46,246 nt of DNA from Clostridiales bacterium (lineage in GTDB: Bacteria; Bacillota; Clostridia; Christensenellales; Aristaeellaceae), in NCBI GenBank assembly GCA_015056305.1, contig SVGO01000009.1, positions 1 through 46,246 on the forward strand, read 5' to 3'. The notes beneath the pieces were generated by a model that worked only from the letters and a program-made list of their open reading frames with translations, was not told the DNA's origin and ran no database searches. This document shows positions 1-12,706 of the stretch, one piece after another. The position numbers and the translations under genes were made by a program. Positions within the stretch are counted from its first letter, which is position 1, and each line of letters begins with the position of its first letter.

Positions 1-139
1 ACAAGGCTTCTCAAAGCCAAAACGGTGCTGACCGGGTACTGTACTTTTTGGAGCCCTTTTTATGCAGTTTCTAATTGACAAACACATTGTTTGATTAAGT
101 ATTACCGAGTTTGGGGGAAAATGTGAATAATAGATATAG
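1..139. other. Left-edge segment upstream of truncated ABC ATPase
   Basis: No gene can be supported here. All three forward frames meet stops, and the ATPase frame has a stop at 137-139. A perfect 6-3-6 palindrome, CAAACA-CAT-TGTTTG, lies at 79-93 and overlaps a TTGACA at 75-80. No good -10 lies 16-18 bases downstream (TATTAC at 100-105 needs 19), so a promoter with operator is only a weak possibility. The segment abuts an ABC ATPase missing its N-terminal half, so it may be foreign sequence joined by a rearrangement, or an assembly join. Confidence 0.3.
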
Positions 140-175
140 TATATCAAAGGAAAAGACAAGCTTTCTAAGGATGAG

Positions 176-919
176 ATGCGTCTGCGGGCGCATGAGGCAG
201 CCAAGCTTGTTCAGATTGATGAGCTGATGGACCGCAAGCCCAGCGAGCTCTCCGGAGGACAGCAGCAGCGTGTCGCGATTGCCCGTGCTCTGGTGAAGAT
301 GCCGCGCGTCCTGCTGCTGGATGAGCCGCTGTCCAATCTGGACGCCAGACTCAGACTGCAGACGAGAGAGGAAATCCGCCGCATTCAGCGCGAGACGAAG
401 ATCACTACGCTCTTTGTCACGCATGATCAGGAAGAAGCCATGAGCATTTCTGATCTGATTATCGTCATGAAATCCGGCGTCATTCAGCAGATCGGCAAAC
501 CGCAGGAGGTCTATGATTGTCCGGCCAACCTCTTTGTCGCACAATTCCTTGGAACGCCGCCGATCAATGTATTTTCCGGCAGAATTGAGAATGAGCAGCT
601 TTTTATCGGCAATGATGCTATATTGAATGCCATAGGAATCCCCGATCAGAAAGTGTGGATCGGCATCCGTCCGGAGGGCTTTATCCTCGATTCCAATGGT
701 CCGCTGTCCTGCCATCTCTCCGGCGTGGAGGTTATGGGCCGGGATATCAGTATCGTATCGACTCATCCGGACTGCGAGAATGCCGCAATCCGGTCCATCA
801 TTGATGCTCAAAGCTGCGTAGACGAGGATGCTGAGATTGTGCGCTTGAGCGTAAAGCCGGGCAAGGTTCACGTCTTCAATCAGGAAACCGAAGAGAGAAT
901 TCTCTTTACTTGCAATTGA
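176..919 (+). CDS. 5'-truncated ABC importer ATPase (UgpC/MsmX type)
   Basis: C-terminal part of a sugar-importer ATPase, the subunit that would energise the two permeases that follow. From the ATG at 176 it has 247 residues against about 360-370 for the family. Visible are the ABC signature LSGGQQQR (25-32), Walker B VLLLDEPLSNLD (45-56), the H-loop His83 in FVTHD, and a TOBE-type C-terminal region from about 125. Walker A, the Q-loop and the whole first part of the nucleotide-binding domain are absent. Family-like sequence continues slightly upstream of 176 (KLSKDEM, from about 158) and then stops; the frame closes at 137-139. ATP binding should therefore be lost unless a partner supplies it. 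Likely a pseudogene, or an edge or assembly artefact. The reading frame itself is clean to the stop at 917-919. Confidence 0.75.
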   Translation: MRLRAHEAAKLVQIDELMDRKPSELSGGQQQRVAIARALVKMPRVLLLDEPLSNLDARLRLQTREEIRRIQRETKITTLFVTHDQEEAMSISDLIIVMKSGVIQQIGKPQEVYDCPANLFVAQFLGTPPINVFSGRIENEQLFIGNDAILNAIGIPDQKVWIGIRPEGFILDSNGPLSCHLSGVEVMGRDISIVSTHPDCENAAIRSIIDAQSCVDEDAEIVRLSVKPGKVHVFNQETEERILFTCN

Positions 920-936
920 TTCAGCAGGAGAGATTT

Positions 937-1830
937 ATGGAAAAACAGGATCTGAAAGGGTGGCTGTATCTTCTGCCCGCAATACTCTTTCTGGGGTTTT
1001 TCATGGTGTATCCTCTGATTGATGTATTGATCTATTCGTTTGAGGAAGGATATAATTCCGCATCGCAGACCTATTATGGCGTTGGCACGTATAATTATTC
1101 GTATGTTTTGCGCGATCCGTACTTTCTGCAGGCCTTAAAAAACACGTTCATCCTTGTCGCGGTGACCGTTCCGCTCTCAACAGGCTTTGCTCTGCTGATT
1201 TCCGTTGCGCTCAGCTCTATTAAGGCGCTTCGCAATCTGTTCCAGACCATATATTTTCTGCCGTATGTCACCAATACGCTCGCTGTCGGTCTGGTGTTCA
1301 TGATTCTCTTCAAAAAGACGCCGTATACGGACGGTCTGGCCAATCTGATCATCAGCTGGTTTGGAGGGGAAAGCATCGACTTCATTGACGGTCCATATTG
1401 GGCAAAGATGCTTGTGTTGTGCCTGTACACGATTTGGGTTGTCATGCCGTTCAAGATTCTGATTCTGACCAGTGCGCTGGCGTCTGTGAGCGAAGTATAC
1501 TACAACGCCGCAAAGGTTGATGGAACCTCCCGTGTGCGCACATTTGCCAGGATCACGCTGCCGATGATCTCTCCGACGCTGTTTTATCTGATTGTGACGG
1601 GCTTTATCGGCGCATTCAAAGCCTACAGCGATGCGGTAGCGCTCTTTGGCACCGACCTCAATGCTTCGGAAATGAATACCATCGTGGGATATGTTTACGA
1701 CATGCTTTATGGAACCGGCGGCGGATATCCCTCGTATGCATCGGCTGCAGCGATCATTCTGTTTGCTATTGTTTTGACCATTACATGTATCAACCTGATC
1801 GTCAGCAAAAAGCACGTTCACTACTCGTGA
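937..1830 (+). CDS. Carbohydrate ABC transporter permease, UgpA/MalF type
   Basis: Integral membrane permease of a binding-protein-dependent importer, probably for a sugar or sugar derivative (CUT1 group). It has 297 residues from the ATG at 937, chosen because AGGAGAG (926-932) precedes it closely; an upstream in-frame TTG at 910 lacks such a site. About six hydrophobic segments are visible, the first at residues 10-32. The cytoplasmic EAA loop that docks on the ATPase is recognisable as NAAKVDGTSRVRTFARITLP near 190-210. It lies 17 bases after the truncated ATPase gene and 10 bases before the second permease, so it is part of one operon. The substrate cannot be told from sequence. Confidence 0.88.
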   Translation: MEKQDLKGWLYLLPAILFLGFFMVYPLIDVLIYSFEEGYNSASQTYYGVGTYNYSYVLRDPYFLQALKNTFILVAVTVPLSTGFALLISVALSSIKALRNLFQTIYFLPYVTNTLAVGLVFMILFKKTPYTDGLANLIISWFGGESIDFIDGPYWAKMLVLCLYTIWVVMPFKILILTSALASVSEVYYNAAKVDGTSRVRTFARITLPMISPTLFYLIVTGFIGAFKAYSDAVALFGTDLNASEMNTIVGYVYDMLYGTGGGYPSYASAAAIILFAIVLTITCINLIVSKKHVHYS

Positions 1831-1840
1831 GGATACAGCC

Positions 1841-2716
1841 ATGACAAAAGAAGTTGATTTTGACCAGATTGAAAAGAGAGACAGAGCCTTTGAACGAATC
1901 CGAAGCGCAGTTGTCTATGCATTTCTGATTCTTTGGGCGCTGATGGTTCTCTTTCCTTTTTACTGGATGCTGCTCACATCCGTAAAAAGCTACGGCGCAT
2001 ACAATTCAGAGTATATTCCCAAGCTTTTTACGCTGTCTCCGACGTTTGAAAACTATCTGGAGGCGTTTACAGCCGTTCCTCTCGCGGATTATTTCGTCAA
2101 CACGCTGATCTTTACCGTCCTTACGACGGCACTTATGATGATTGTGACCGTATTGGCGGCATTTGCATTCGCAAGATTGAATTTCAGGGGGAAGAATGTC
2201 GCGTTTGTCATCTTCCTTTCTCTGATGATGATTCCCAACGAACTGGTCATCATCACCAATTATGTCACCATCACCAATCTCGATCTTCGAAACACATTCT
2301 CCGGTCTGATTCTGCCGTCGGTGACGTCCGTCTTCTATATTTACCTGCTGAAGGAGAACTTTGAGCAGGTGCCGGATGATCTGTACTATGCTGCCAAGGT
2401 CGACGGAACATCGGATCTTAAATATCTGTTCAAGGTGATGATTCCTATCTGTAAACCCACCATCGTCACCATTGCGATCCTGAAAGTGATTGAGTGCTGG
2501 AATTCGTACGTATGGCCGCGTTTGGTCACCGACGATGCTCAATACTTCCTGGTTTCCAATGGCATTCAGGCGATTAGAGAGAGCGGATTCGGCCGCGAAA
2601 ACATTCCTGCAATGATGGCCGCCGTCGTCTCAATTTCTGTGCCGCTGATCGTCCTGTTCTTGATTTTCCGTCAGAAGATCATGGCCGGCGTGGCAAGGGG
2701 AGGTACGAAGGGATGA
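1841..2716 (+). CDS. Carbohydrate ABC transporter permease, UgpE/MalG type
   Basis: Second membrane subunit of the importer, 291 residues. After a charged cytoplasmic N-terminus the first helix runs about 24-46 (ending LFPFYWMLLTSVK, typical of MalG-like permeases), followed by about five more. The EAA loop reads YYAAKVDGTSDLKYLFKVMI near 185-205, closely parallel to the loop of the preceding permease, as expected for a pseudo-symmetric heterodimer. The stop overlaps the start of the binding-protein gene (ATGA at 2713-2716), implying translational coupling. Substrate unknown. Confidence 0.9.
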   Translation: MTKEVDFDQIEKRDRAFERIRSAVVYAFLILWALMVLFPFYWMLLTSVKSYGAYNSEYIPKLFTLSPTFENYLEAFTAVPLADYFVNTLIFTVLTTALMMIVTVLAAFAFARLNFRGKNVAFVIFLSLMMIPNELVIITNYVTITNLDLRNTFSGLILPSVTSVFYIYLLKENFEQVPDDLYYAAKVDGTSDLKYLFKVMIPICKPTIVTIAILKVIECWNSYVWPRLVTDDAQYFLVSNGIQAIRESGFGRENIPAMMAAVVSISVPLIVLFLIFRQKIMAGVARGGTKG

Positions 2717-4329
2717 GCAGGAAGCACACAAAACCTCTTTTGCTTGCCGCCTGGCTGCTCATCTGTCTGAGCATTTTAACCGGCTGTCATGGATCAAAAG
2801 GATTGGTCGCATTTGAGGTGCCGAAGGAATTCGATACATCAAGAGAACACGAAATCACGTTCTGGGCAAAGAACGACACCAACCTGACGCAGGTCGCAAT
2901 CTATGAAGATGCTATTGAGAGATTTCAGTCGCTGTATCCCAACGTGAAGGTTAATCTTCGCCTGTATACGGACTACGGCAGAATCTATAACGACGTCATC
3001 ACCAATATTTCGACCAACACGACGCCGAACGTCTGTATCACTTATCCGGATCACATTGCCACCTATCTGACAGGCGCAAACAGCGTCGTTGCATTGGATC
3101 AGCTTTTTTCGGATCCCAGTTATGGCCTTGGCGGCAGCCGGGTGCAGTTTGATTCTCCGCGACAGGATGAAATCATTCCCCAGTTCCTTGGTGAATGCCG
3201 GCTGAACGATCATTATTATGCGCTGCCATATATGCGCTCTACCGAGGCCTGCTACATTAACAGGACGTTCCTTGAAGCGCTCGGTTATACTTTGCCGGAT
3301 ACGCTCACCTGGGATTTTATCTGGGAGGTTTCTCAAGCGGCTACCGCCAAGGATGAAGAGGGGAATTATCTGATCAACGGACAGAAGGTCATGATTCCGT
3401 TCATCTATAAATCCACGGATAATATGATGATTCAGCTGCTTCGCCAACATAACGCCGGATATTCCAACGATCAGGGCGATATCCTGATTTTTAATGACAC
3501 CACGCGAGACATTCTTAAAACGGTTGCCGCGCATGCGGAAACCGGCGCATTCTCCACATTCAAGATTTCAAGCTATCCGGCTAACTTCCTCAATGCCGGT
3601 CAGTGCATTTTCGCTATCGATTCTACAGCAGGCGCCACCTGGATGGGACCGGATGCGCCGCTGATCGATATCAGTGAAGATAAGCTGGTCGATTTTGAGG
3701 TTGAGATCATGGCGATTCCGCAGGTTGATCCTTCTGCGCCGCAGATGATCTCTCAGGGGCCCTCAGTCTGCGTATTCAATAAGGAAGATCCGCAGGTTGT
3801 TCTGGCGTCCTGGCTGTTTGCGCAATATCTGCTGACCAACGACGTCCAGATTTCTTACGCATGCACAGAGGGCTATGTCCCTGTAACGTCGAAGGCGCAA
3901 AACAGCGCTGCTTACCAGGAATATCTTTCCCGCTGCGGCGAAGATAACGACGAGCATTACAGCATCAAAATCCGTGCTTCTCAGCTTTTGATGGACAATA
4001 CCGAGCATACTTTTGTTACGCCGGTGTATAATGGCTCGGCTTCTCTGCGTAATGCGGCGGGGCAGATGATCGAGGACGTCACCAAGTCTGTCCGCAGAAA
4101 AAAGACGGTTGACGACGCCTTTATCGACAAGCTTTATGCAGACATGACTTCTCTCTACCGACTGGATCAGCTCGAAATCGAGCGGAGGGAAGGAGCTGTC
4201 AGCGCGGATCTGGGGCCGCTTCCCGCTGCTTCAGCTGCGCTGCTGGGCACACTCTGCATGGTATGGATTCTGATCATCGTGTATATCCTCAGAGAGGCCA
4301 GACGGAAGAAAAAGTCTTCTTCCCGTTAA
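2713..4329 (+). CDS. Extracellular solute-binding lipoprotein with C-terminal TM helix
   Basis: Substrate-capture protein of the importer, family 1 extracellular solute-binding type. The N-terminal signal ends in the lipobox LTGC, with Cys25 as the lipidation site. The body has the usual features, such as EITFWAKNDTNLTQ near the start of the mature domain and a YALPYMRSTEACYINR segment around 170. At 538 residues it is longer than the usual 420-450. The extra length includes a C-terminal hydrophobic helix at about 503-526 followed by a basic tail (REARRKKKSSSR), so the protein looks anchored at both ends, by lipid and by helix. It overlaps the permease stop by 4 bases and is the last gene of the operon. 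The ligand is not predictable. Confidence 0.85.
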   Translation: MSRKHTKPLLLAAWLLICLSILTGCHGSKGLVAFEVPKEFDTSREHEITFWAKNDTNLTQVAIYEDAIERFQSLYPNVKVNLRLYTDYGRIYNDVITNISTNTTPNVCITYPDHIATYLTGANSVVALDQLFSDPSYGLGGSRVQFDSPRQDEIIPQFLGECRLNDHYYALPYMRSTEACYINRTFLEALGYTLPDTLTWDFIWEVSQAATAKDEEGNYLINGQKVMIPFIYKSTDNMMIQLLRQHNAGYSNDQGDILIFNDTTRDILKTVAAHAETGAFSTFKISSYPANFLNAGQCIFAIDSTAGATWMGPDAPLIDISEDKLVDFEVEIMAIPQVDPSAPQMISQGPSVCVFNKEDPQVVLASWLFAQYLLTNDVQISYACTEGYVPVTSKAQNSAAYQEYLSRCGEDNDEHYSIKIRASQLLMDNTEHTFVTPVYNGSASLRNAAGQMIEDVTKSVRRKKTVDDAFIDKLYADMTSLYRLDQLEIERREGAVSADLGPLPAASAALLGTLCMVWILIIVYILREARRKKKSSSR

Positions 4330-4336
4330 TTATCCG

Positions 4337-4364
4337 TTGATTTATCGCAGATTTGATGTATAAT
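4337..4364 (+). promoter_or_regulatory. Sigma-A-like promoter for OB-fold protein gene
   Basis: TTGATT (4337-4342), 16-base spacer, then TATAAT (4359-4364) directly preceded by TG. It starts 8 bases after the binding-protein stop and gives a short leader ending at AGGAGGAA (4393-4400) before the ATG at 4407. It separates the next gene from the transporter operon. Confidence 0.7.
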
Positions 4365-4406
4365 AATTTTATGCTTTATGCAATAGAAACACAGGAGGAA
4401 TCAAGT

Positions 4407-5078
4407 ATGAAGAAGTTTGTTGCCGCTCTGATGGCCCTGACCATGATCCTTATCGGCTGTGCCGCGCTTGCTGAGGGCGTGATGACGCATGCTGACTATG
4501 TCGCTGCTGCGATCGACTCCGAGGTCGTGGTTGAGACCTACGTGCAGAATAAGCAGTCCTGGTGGGATAACAAGGGTACCTTCTATTGCCAGTCTGAGGA
4601 CGGCGCGTATTTCCTGTACGAGATGGCCTGCTCTGAGGAAGACTATGCCAAGCTGGTTCCGGGCACCAAGATCCGCGTCACCGGCTACAAGGCCGAATGG
4701 GCCGGCGAGGTCGAGATCGTCGATGCTGCTTACGAGATTCTGGAAGGCAGCTACATCGCCGAGGCCAAGGACGTGACCGCGCTGCTGGGCACTGATGAGC
4801 TGATTGCGCATCAGAATGAGTTTGTCGCTTTCAAGGGCATGACTATCGAGGCGATCGAATATAAGAATGGTCAGCCGGGCGATGACATCTATGTGACCGT
4901 TTCCAACAATGGCCAGAGCTACAGCTTCTGCGTTGAGGTCTATCTGACCGGCACCGATACCGACGTGTACAAGGCGGTTGGCGAACTGAAGGCCGGCGAC
5001 GTCGTGGATATCGAAGGTTACCTGTACTGGTATGAAGGCGTGAACACGCATATCACCAGTGTGAAGGCTGCTGCCTGA
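4407..5078 (+). CDS. Exported protein with two predicted OB-fold repeats
   Basis: Unrecognised 223-residue exported protein. The start at 4407 follows AGGAGGAA with ideal spacing; upstream in-frame ATGs lie at or near the promoter. The N-terminus is a signal sequence. It contains LIGC at 15-18, which could act as a lipobox, and an Ala-x-Ala site near 20-22, so either lipoprotein or secreted protein is possible. The mature part appears to hold two similar beta-rich units, about 30-105 and 112-220. Each has a strand like VVVETYV or FVAFKGM, a middle strand pair, and a closing LxxGxxxxxxGY motif (LVPGTKIRVTGY and LKAGDVVDIEGY). That periodicity is typical of OB-folds. It is bracketed by its own promoter and terminator. 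Function unknown. Confidence 0.7.
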   Translation: MKKFVAALMALTMILIGCAALAEGVMTHADYVAAAIDSEVVVETYVQNKQSWWDNKGTFYCQSEDGAYFLYEMACSEEDYAKLVPGTKIRVTGYKAEWAGEVEIVDAAYEILEGSYIAEAKDVTALLGTDELIAHQNEFVAFKGMTIEAIEYKNGQPGDDIYVTVSNNGQSYSFCVEVYLTGTDTDVYKAVGELKAGDVVDIEGYLYWYEGVNTHITSVKAAA

Positions 5079-5117
5079 TTCTCTTGTCAAGCGTGAAAAC
5101 GCGAAATTTGCTCTCTG

Positions 5118-5150
5118 GTCCGCCTCCTCTTTAGGAGGCGGACTTCTTTG
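5118..5150 (+). terminator. Rho-independent terminator after OB-fold gene
   Basis: Perfect 11-bp stem GTCCGCCTCCT (5118-5128) and AGGAGGCGGAC (5133-5143), 4-base loop, followed by TTCTTTG. Confidence 0.85.
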
Positions 5151-5227
5151 TATCCGAAGACTAAATGAAATCCTTATTACGGATTTGTTAAATCAATAAA
5201 CTTCTATTTCACTTTGGCAAAACGGCG

Positions 5228-5256
5228 TTGTAAATCCATTTGTTTTCATGTATAAT
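5228..5256 (+). promoter_or_regulatory. Promoter of the ATP synthase operon
   Basis: TTGTAA (5228-5233), 17-base spacer, TATAAT (5251-5256). It is the only good promoter between the terminator at 5150 and the first small gene at 5338, so it probably drives atpZ-like-atpI-atpBEFHAGDC. The roughly 75-base leader shows no recognisable riboswitch. Confidence 0.7.
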
Positions 5257-5337
5257 GATTAAGTCGGAGTTTTTTGATTTTATGCCTCTTGTTTGTGCAG
5301 TCACGAACGTTGCGGGATTGGTTCGCTGGGAGATTAA

Positions 5338-5562
5338 ATGAAGTATCTGTCTTTATTGACCTGGGTTGGGCAGTTTGGTTTTTCCTGTTTATTTCCCACC
5401 TGTTTGTTTTTGATGTTGGGCGTCTATCTCCAGAATCGTTTCGATCTTGGCGTATGGGTCGTGATTGTGCTGGGAATTATAGGATTTCTAACCAGCATCA
5501 GCACTGCGCGCGCGTGCTTGAGGTCTATTCGCAAAGAGATTGATCGGATCTGCGGAGATTGA
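5338..5562 (+). CDS. Small AtpZ/AtpI-like membrane protein (ATPase_gene1 family)
   Basis: 74-residue protein with two hydrophobic segments (about 8-29 and 38-58) joined by a short loop and ending in a basic/acidic tail. Size, topology and place at the head of an F-type ATPase operon fit the AtpZ/ATPase_gene1 family. In other bacteria such proteins are linked to assembly of the c-ring, or to Mg2+/Ca2+ transport together with AtpI. The ATG at 5338 follows GGGAG (5328-5332). The family call rests on context plus topology more than on a clear motif. Another short hydrophobic protein in this place cannot be excluded. Confidence 0.6.
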   Translation: MKYLSLLTWVGQFGFSCLFPTCLFLMLGVYLQNRFDLGVWVVIVLGIIGFLTSISTARACLRSIRKEIDRICGD

Positions 5563-5591
5563 TAATTGCTCAAAGAATACGAAAACTATGA

Positions 5592-5607
5592 AGCTTCAAA
5601 TGTGAAG
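5592..5607 (+). other. Small hairpin between AtpZ-like gene and atpI
   Basis: GCTTCA-AATG-TGAAGC, a 6-bp perfect stem in the 61-base gap before atpI. It has no T-run and so is not a terminator. It may tune mRNA stability or translation of atpI, but this is speculative. Confidence 0.3.
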
Positions 5608-5623
5608 CATGAGGACTTATACT

Positions 5624-6097
5624 ATGAAATTACAGGCTGCTTCCGCACAGGAAGTCAAACGTATCGCCAGCGGTACGGCTGTGGGCGGCATTGCGCTTAT
5701 CGCGGCGATGTTTGCGCTCAGCAGGATGGGGATTGGCGCATTTGATTATCGAGTATTCACAGGCACGATTGGCGGATGCATCGTTGCTGTGGTCAATTTC
5801 ACGCTGATGTGCATGACGATTCAGCGCGCGGTGAGCATTGGCGAGCAAAAAGAGATGAAGTCGTTCATTCAGGGAAGCTATAATGGACGTTTGCTCCTGC
5901 AGGCGGGTTGGATTGTTGCAGCCTATCTGATGCCGTGGTTCAATGTATTTGCTGCTGCGATTCCACTGCTGTTTCCCAATTTGATGATCTTCTATCTGCA
6001 GGCAAGAGGCAAGCTGGTAACACCCAGCGAGCGCAAGAATCCGCCGCCCGAGGAGATAGAGGATCCTGAAGATCACAATGGCACCTTTGAAGTGTAA
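5624..6097 (+). CDS. atpI: ATP synthase subunit I
   Basis: Four-helix membrane protein of 157 residues that precedes atpB, as AtpI does in most F-type operons. AtpI assists c-ring assembly and is not part of the finished enzyme. Hydrophobic segments lie at about 18-35, 42-65, 87-107 and 110-128, followed by a charged, proline-rich tail. The ATG at 5624 is preferred over an in-frame ATG at 5609 because GAGG (5611-5614) lies 9 bases before it; the upstream ATG has no such site. The family is poorly conserved, so the call leans on topology and on position between the AtpZ-like gene and atpB. Confidence 0.72.
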   Translation: MKLQAASAQEVKRIASGTAVGGIALIAAMFALSRMGIGAFDYRVFTGTIGGCIVAVVNFTLMCMTIQRAVSIGEQKEMKSFIQGSYNGRLLLQAGWIVAAYLMPWFNVFAAAIPLLFPNLMIFYLQARGKLVTPSERKNPPPEEIEDPEDHNGTFEV

Positions 6098-6152
6098 ATT
6101 TGAAACATAAACAATAGTATGTGTTCATCAATACGACGAGGAGAGCAACACT

Positions 6153-7031
6153 ATGGAAGTATCCATCAACGGCGCAAGAATTCTCCATACCTTTGAAAAT
6201 GTTCCGCTGCTGGGCAGTGTGCAGATCACGCAGACTCTGGCGGTCAGCTGGTTGGTCATGGCCATTATTACGGGGCTGTGCATCTGGTTGGGATCGGGGC
6301 TCAAGGTAACGAATATCTCCCGTAAGCAGGCTGTAGCGGAGATGGGATATAACGCAATCGTGAAATTCGTGCGCGGTAATATGGGTACGGAGTTTGACCG
6401 CTATATCCCGCTGGTGTGCACGATCTTCGTCACCAGCATCATTTCCAACCTGATCAGCCTGCTGGGTATCTGGAGCCCGACGGCCGACCTGATGACGGAG
6501 CTGGCGTGGGGTCTTGTGGTGTTTGTTCTGATTACGTATCACAAGATCAAGGCGTCGGGACTTATGGGATATCTGCGCGGTTTCCTTGATCCGATTTTCG
6601 TCCTGCTGCCGATTAACATCATGTCCGAGTGCTTCACGCCGGTCTCTATGGCTTGCCGTCACTTCGGTAACATCCTGTCCGGTACGGTTATCAGCACGCT
6701 GATTTATGCAGCGCTGACGGCAGCGAACAATGCGCTCTTTGGCGCGCTGGGTTCCAGCCTTGTGGTTGCGCTCATTGTGATGGTGCTCGGTCTTGTCCCG
6801 GCCATACTCGGTTACAAGCAGAAGAAAAAGCGTCTGCTGATTCCGGGTGCGATTGTTGCTGTCCTTGGCGTGCTGGCTGTCTTCACGAATCTTGGCGTAA
6901 ACTATCCTTGGCTGACCGTCGGCATCCCGGCCATTCCGAGCCTGTACTTCGACTGGTTCGGCGGCTGCATTCAGGCGTTCATCTTCTGTACGCTGACCAC
7001 TCTCTTTATCAAACAGGCTGCAGGCGACTAA
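6153..7031 (+). CDS. atpB: F-type ATP synthase subunit a
   Basis: Stator channel protein that passes H+ or Na+ to the c-ring. It has 292 residues and about six helices. The essential arginine is Arg169 in CRHFGNILSG, matching the RLFGNxxAG motif of other a subunits. SPTADLMTELAWGL near 108-121 and the C-terminal QAFIFCTLTTLFI also match family signatures. It is 20-50 residues longer than many homologues because of an extra hydrophobic stretch (about 225-255) between the Arg helix and the last helix. GAGGAGAG lies just ahead of the ATG. First structural gene of the Fo sector. Confidence 0.95.
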   Translation: MEVSINGARILHTFENVPLLGSVQITQTLAVSWLVMAIITGLCIWLGSGLKVTNISRKQAVAEMGYNAIVKFVRGNMGTEFDRYIPLVCTIFVTSIISNLISLLGIWSPTADLMTELAWGLVVFVLITYHKIKASGLMGYLRGFLDPIFVLLPINIMSECFTPVSMACRHFGNILSGTVISTLIYAALTAANNALFGALGSSLVVALIVMVLGLVPAILGYKQKKKRLLIPGAIVAVLGVLAVFTNLGVNYPWLTVGIPAIPSLYFDWFGGCIQAFIFCTLTTLFIKQAAGD

Positions 7032-7053
7032 GCCAACGCTGCCATTTGAATAA

Positions 7054-7368
<315 letters not shown>

Positions 7369-7416
7369 TCACAGGCAGATTCGTAGCGACAAAATTTGCC
7401 GGAAGGAGGCAGCACA

Positions 7417-7919
7417 ATGGATCTTTACCAGTCCCTTGTGACGGTAAACCCTGTAACACTGATCGCACAGATCTGCAACTTGTTCTTGCAGATCTTCCTC
7501 GTGAAGGTATTCTTCCTGGACAAGATCAAGGCAATTCTCGACGCGCGACGCGAAGCTGCAGACAAGGAGATTACCGACGCTAAGACGGCGAAGGAAGAGG
7601 CCATGGTCATCAAAGCTACTTACGAGCAGAACATGCTTGAAAGCAAGGCCAAGGCGGAACAGATCTTGCAGAACGCCCAGCAGACTGCTGTGCAGCGCGG
7701 TGAGCAGATCATCAGCGACGCGCAGAAGACTGCCGTTGCCATGAAGCAGAAGGCAGAAGCAGAGATTGCGCGGGAAAAGAAGCGCGCGCTCAACGATGCC
7801 AAGAATGAGATTTCTGAAATTGCGATGGCCATCGCGGGTAAGGTTGTCGGTCGTGAACTGACCGCTGACGATCATGCCAAGATGGTCGACAGTTTCATCG
7901 ATGAATTGGGTGGCGAAGT

Positions 7920-7923
<4 letters not shown>
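7417..7923 (+). CDS. atpF: F-type ATP synthase subunit b
   Basis: Peripheral stalk protein of 168 residues. One N-terminal membrane helix (about 10-35) is followed by a long Ala/Glu/Lys-rich coiled coil (about 40-140) and a C-terminal region that binds delta. The ATG at 7417 is chosen because GGAAGGAGG (7401-7409) precedes it; an upstream in-frame ATG at 7396 would place this site inside the gene. It overlaps atpH by 4 bases (ATGA at 7920-7923). Confidence 0.93.
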
Positions 7924-9991
<2,068 letters not shown>

Positions 9992-10011
9992 TTGAAAGGA
10001 GGGGGTAAGTG

Positions 10012-10866
10012 ATGGCTGGCGCATCCATGAAGGATATCAAGCTGCGCATCAAAAGCGTAGAAAGCACCATGCAGATCACCAAAGCGATGGAACTCGTCGC
10101 CTCCTCCAAGCTCAGAAAGGCCAAGGAACGGCAGGAGCGTTCCCGTCCGTACTTTACAGAGATGCGCAATACGCTTGCAAGCATCGAGTCCAGTACGCGC
10201 GATTTTTCCTCGCCGTATCAGAAGCAGCGTGAGCTCAAAAAGCGTTGTCTGATCATGATCGCGGGTGACCGCGGTCTGGCTGGCGGCTATAACAGCAACA
10301 TCATTAAGGCTGTAACAGAGAAGATGCAGGGTGGTATTCCGACATGCATCCTGCCCATCGGTAAGCGTGCTGTCGATTTCTGTACCAGAAAGGGTATTGA
10401 GATCGTAACGAGCGAGTTTGCCGAGGCTGGCAGCATTTCGATTGCGGACTGCTTTGCTATCAGCAATCTGGTGACGCAGGGCTATCTGAGCGGACAGTTT
10501 GACGAGGTATCCATCATCTATACGCAGTTTGTCTCCATGCTCACGCAGACCCCTAAGGCAGAAAGCCTGCTTCCGCTCAAGGCGGAGAACGGCCAGAAGC
10601 GCGAGGATCTGCGTACGCTGGTTCTCTATGAGCCGAGCCCTGAAGAAGTGTATGACGCGATTGTCCCGGGCTATATCGCTGGCATGATCTACGGCGCCAT
10701 GTGCGAATCTGTAGCCAGTGAGCAGGGCGCGCGCCGTACCGCGATGGACGCGGCAAGCAAGAACGCAGCGGAGATGATCGAGGATCTGAGCCTGCGCTAT
10801 AACCGTGCCCGTCAGGGTGCGATCACGCAGGAGATCACCGAGATCGTCGCAGGCGCGGAGCACTGA
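10012..10866 (+). CDS. atpG: F-type ATP synthase subunit gamma
   Basis: Central rotor shaft, 284 residues. The N-terminal helix MKDIKLRIKSVESTMQITKAM and the C-terminal helix (about 235-280, ARRTAMDAASKNAAEM and on) form the coiled coil that turns inside the head; a Rossmann-like globular part lies between. A very strong AGGAGGGGG (9997-10005) precedes a GTG at 10009 and an ATG at 10012; the ATG is preferred. The gap to atpA is 20 bases. Confidence 0.95.
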   Translation: MAGASMKDIKLRIKSVESTMQITKAMELVASSKLRKAKERQERSRPYFTEMRNTLASIESSTRDFSSPYQKQRELKKRCLIMIAGDRGLAGGYNSNIIKAVTEKMQGGIPTCILPIGKRAVDFCTRKGIEIVTSEFAEAGSISIADCFAISNLVTQGYLSGQFDEVSIIYTQFVSMLTQTPKAESLLPLKAENGQKREDLRTLVLYEPSPEEVYDAIVPGYIAGMIYGAMCESVASEQGARRTAMDAASKNAAEMIEDLSLRYNRARQGAITQEITEIVAGAEH

Positions 10867-10884
10867 TGTGCTTATTGAATCTGA

Positions 10885-12698
<1,814 letters not shown>

Positions 12699-12706
12699 TT
12701 CAATAT

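Noticed and set aside
75..105. Possible promoter with operator at the left edge (TTGACA over a palindrome)
   Set aside because: The -10 would need 19-base spacing, and the downstream gene is truncated. Kept only as a note in the edge segment.
5257..5337. Riboswitch in the ATP synthase leader
   Set aside because: The leader is short and shows no stable stems or known aptamer core.
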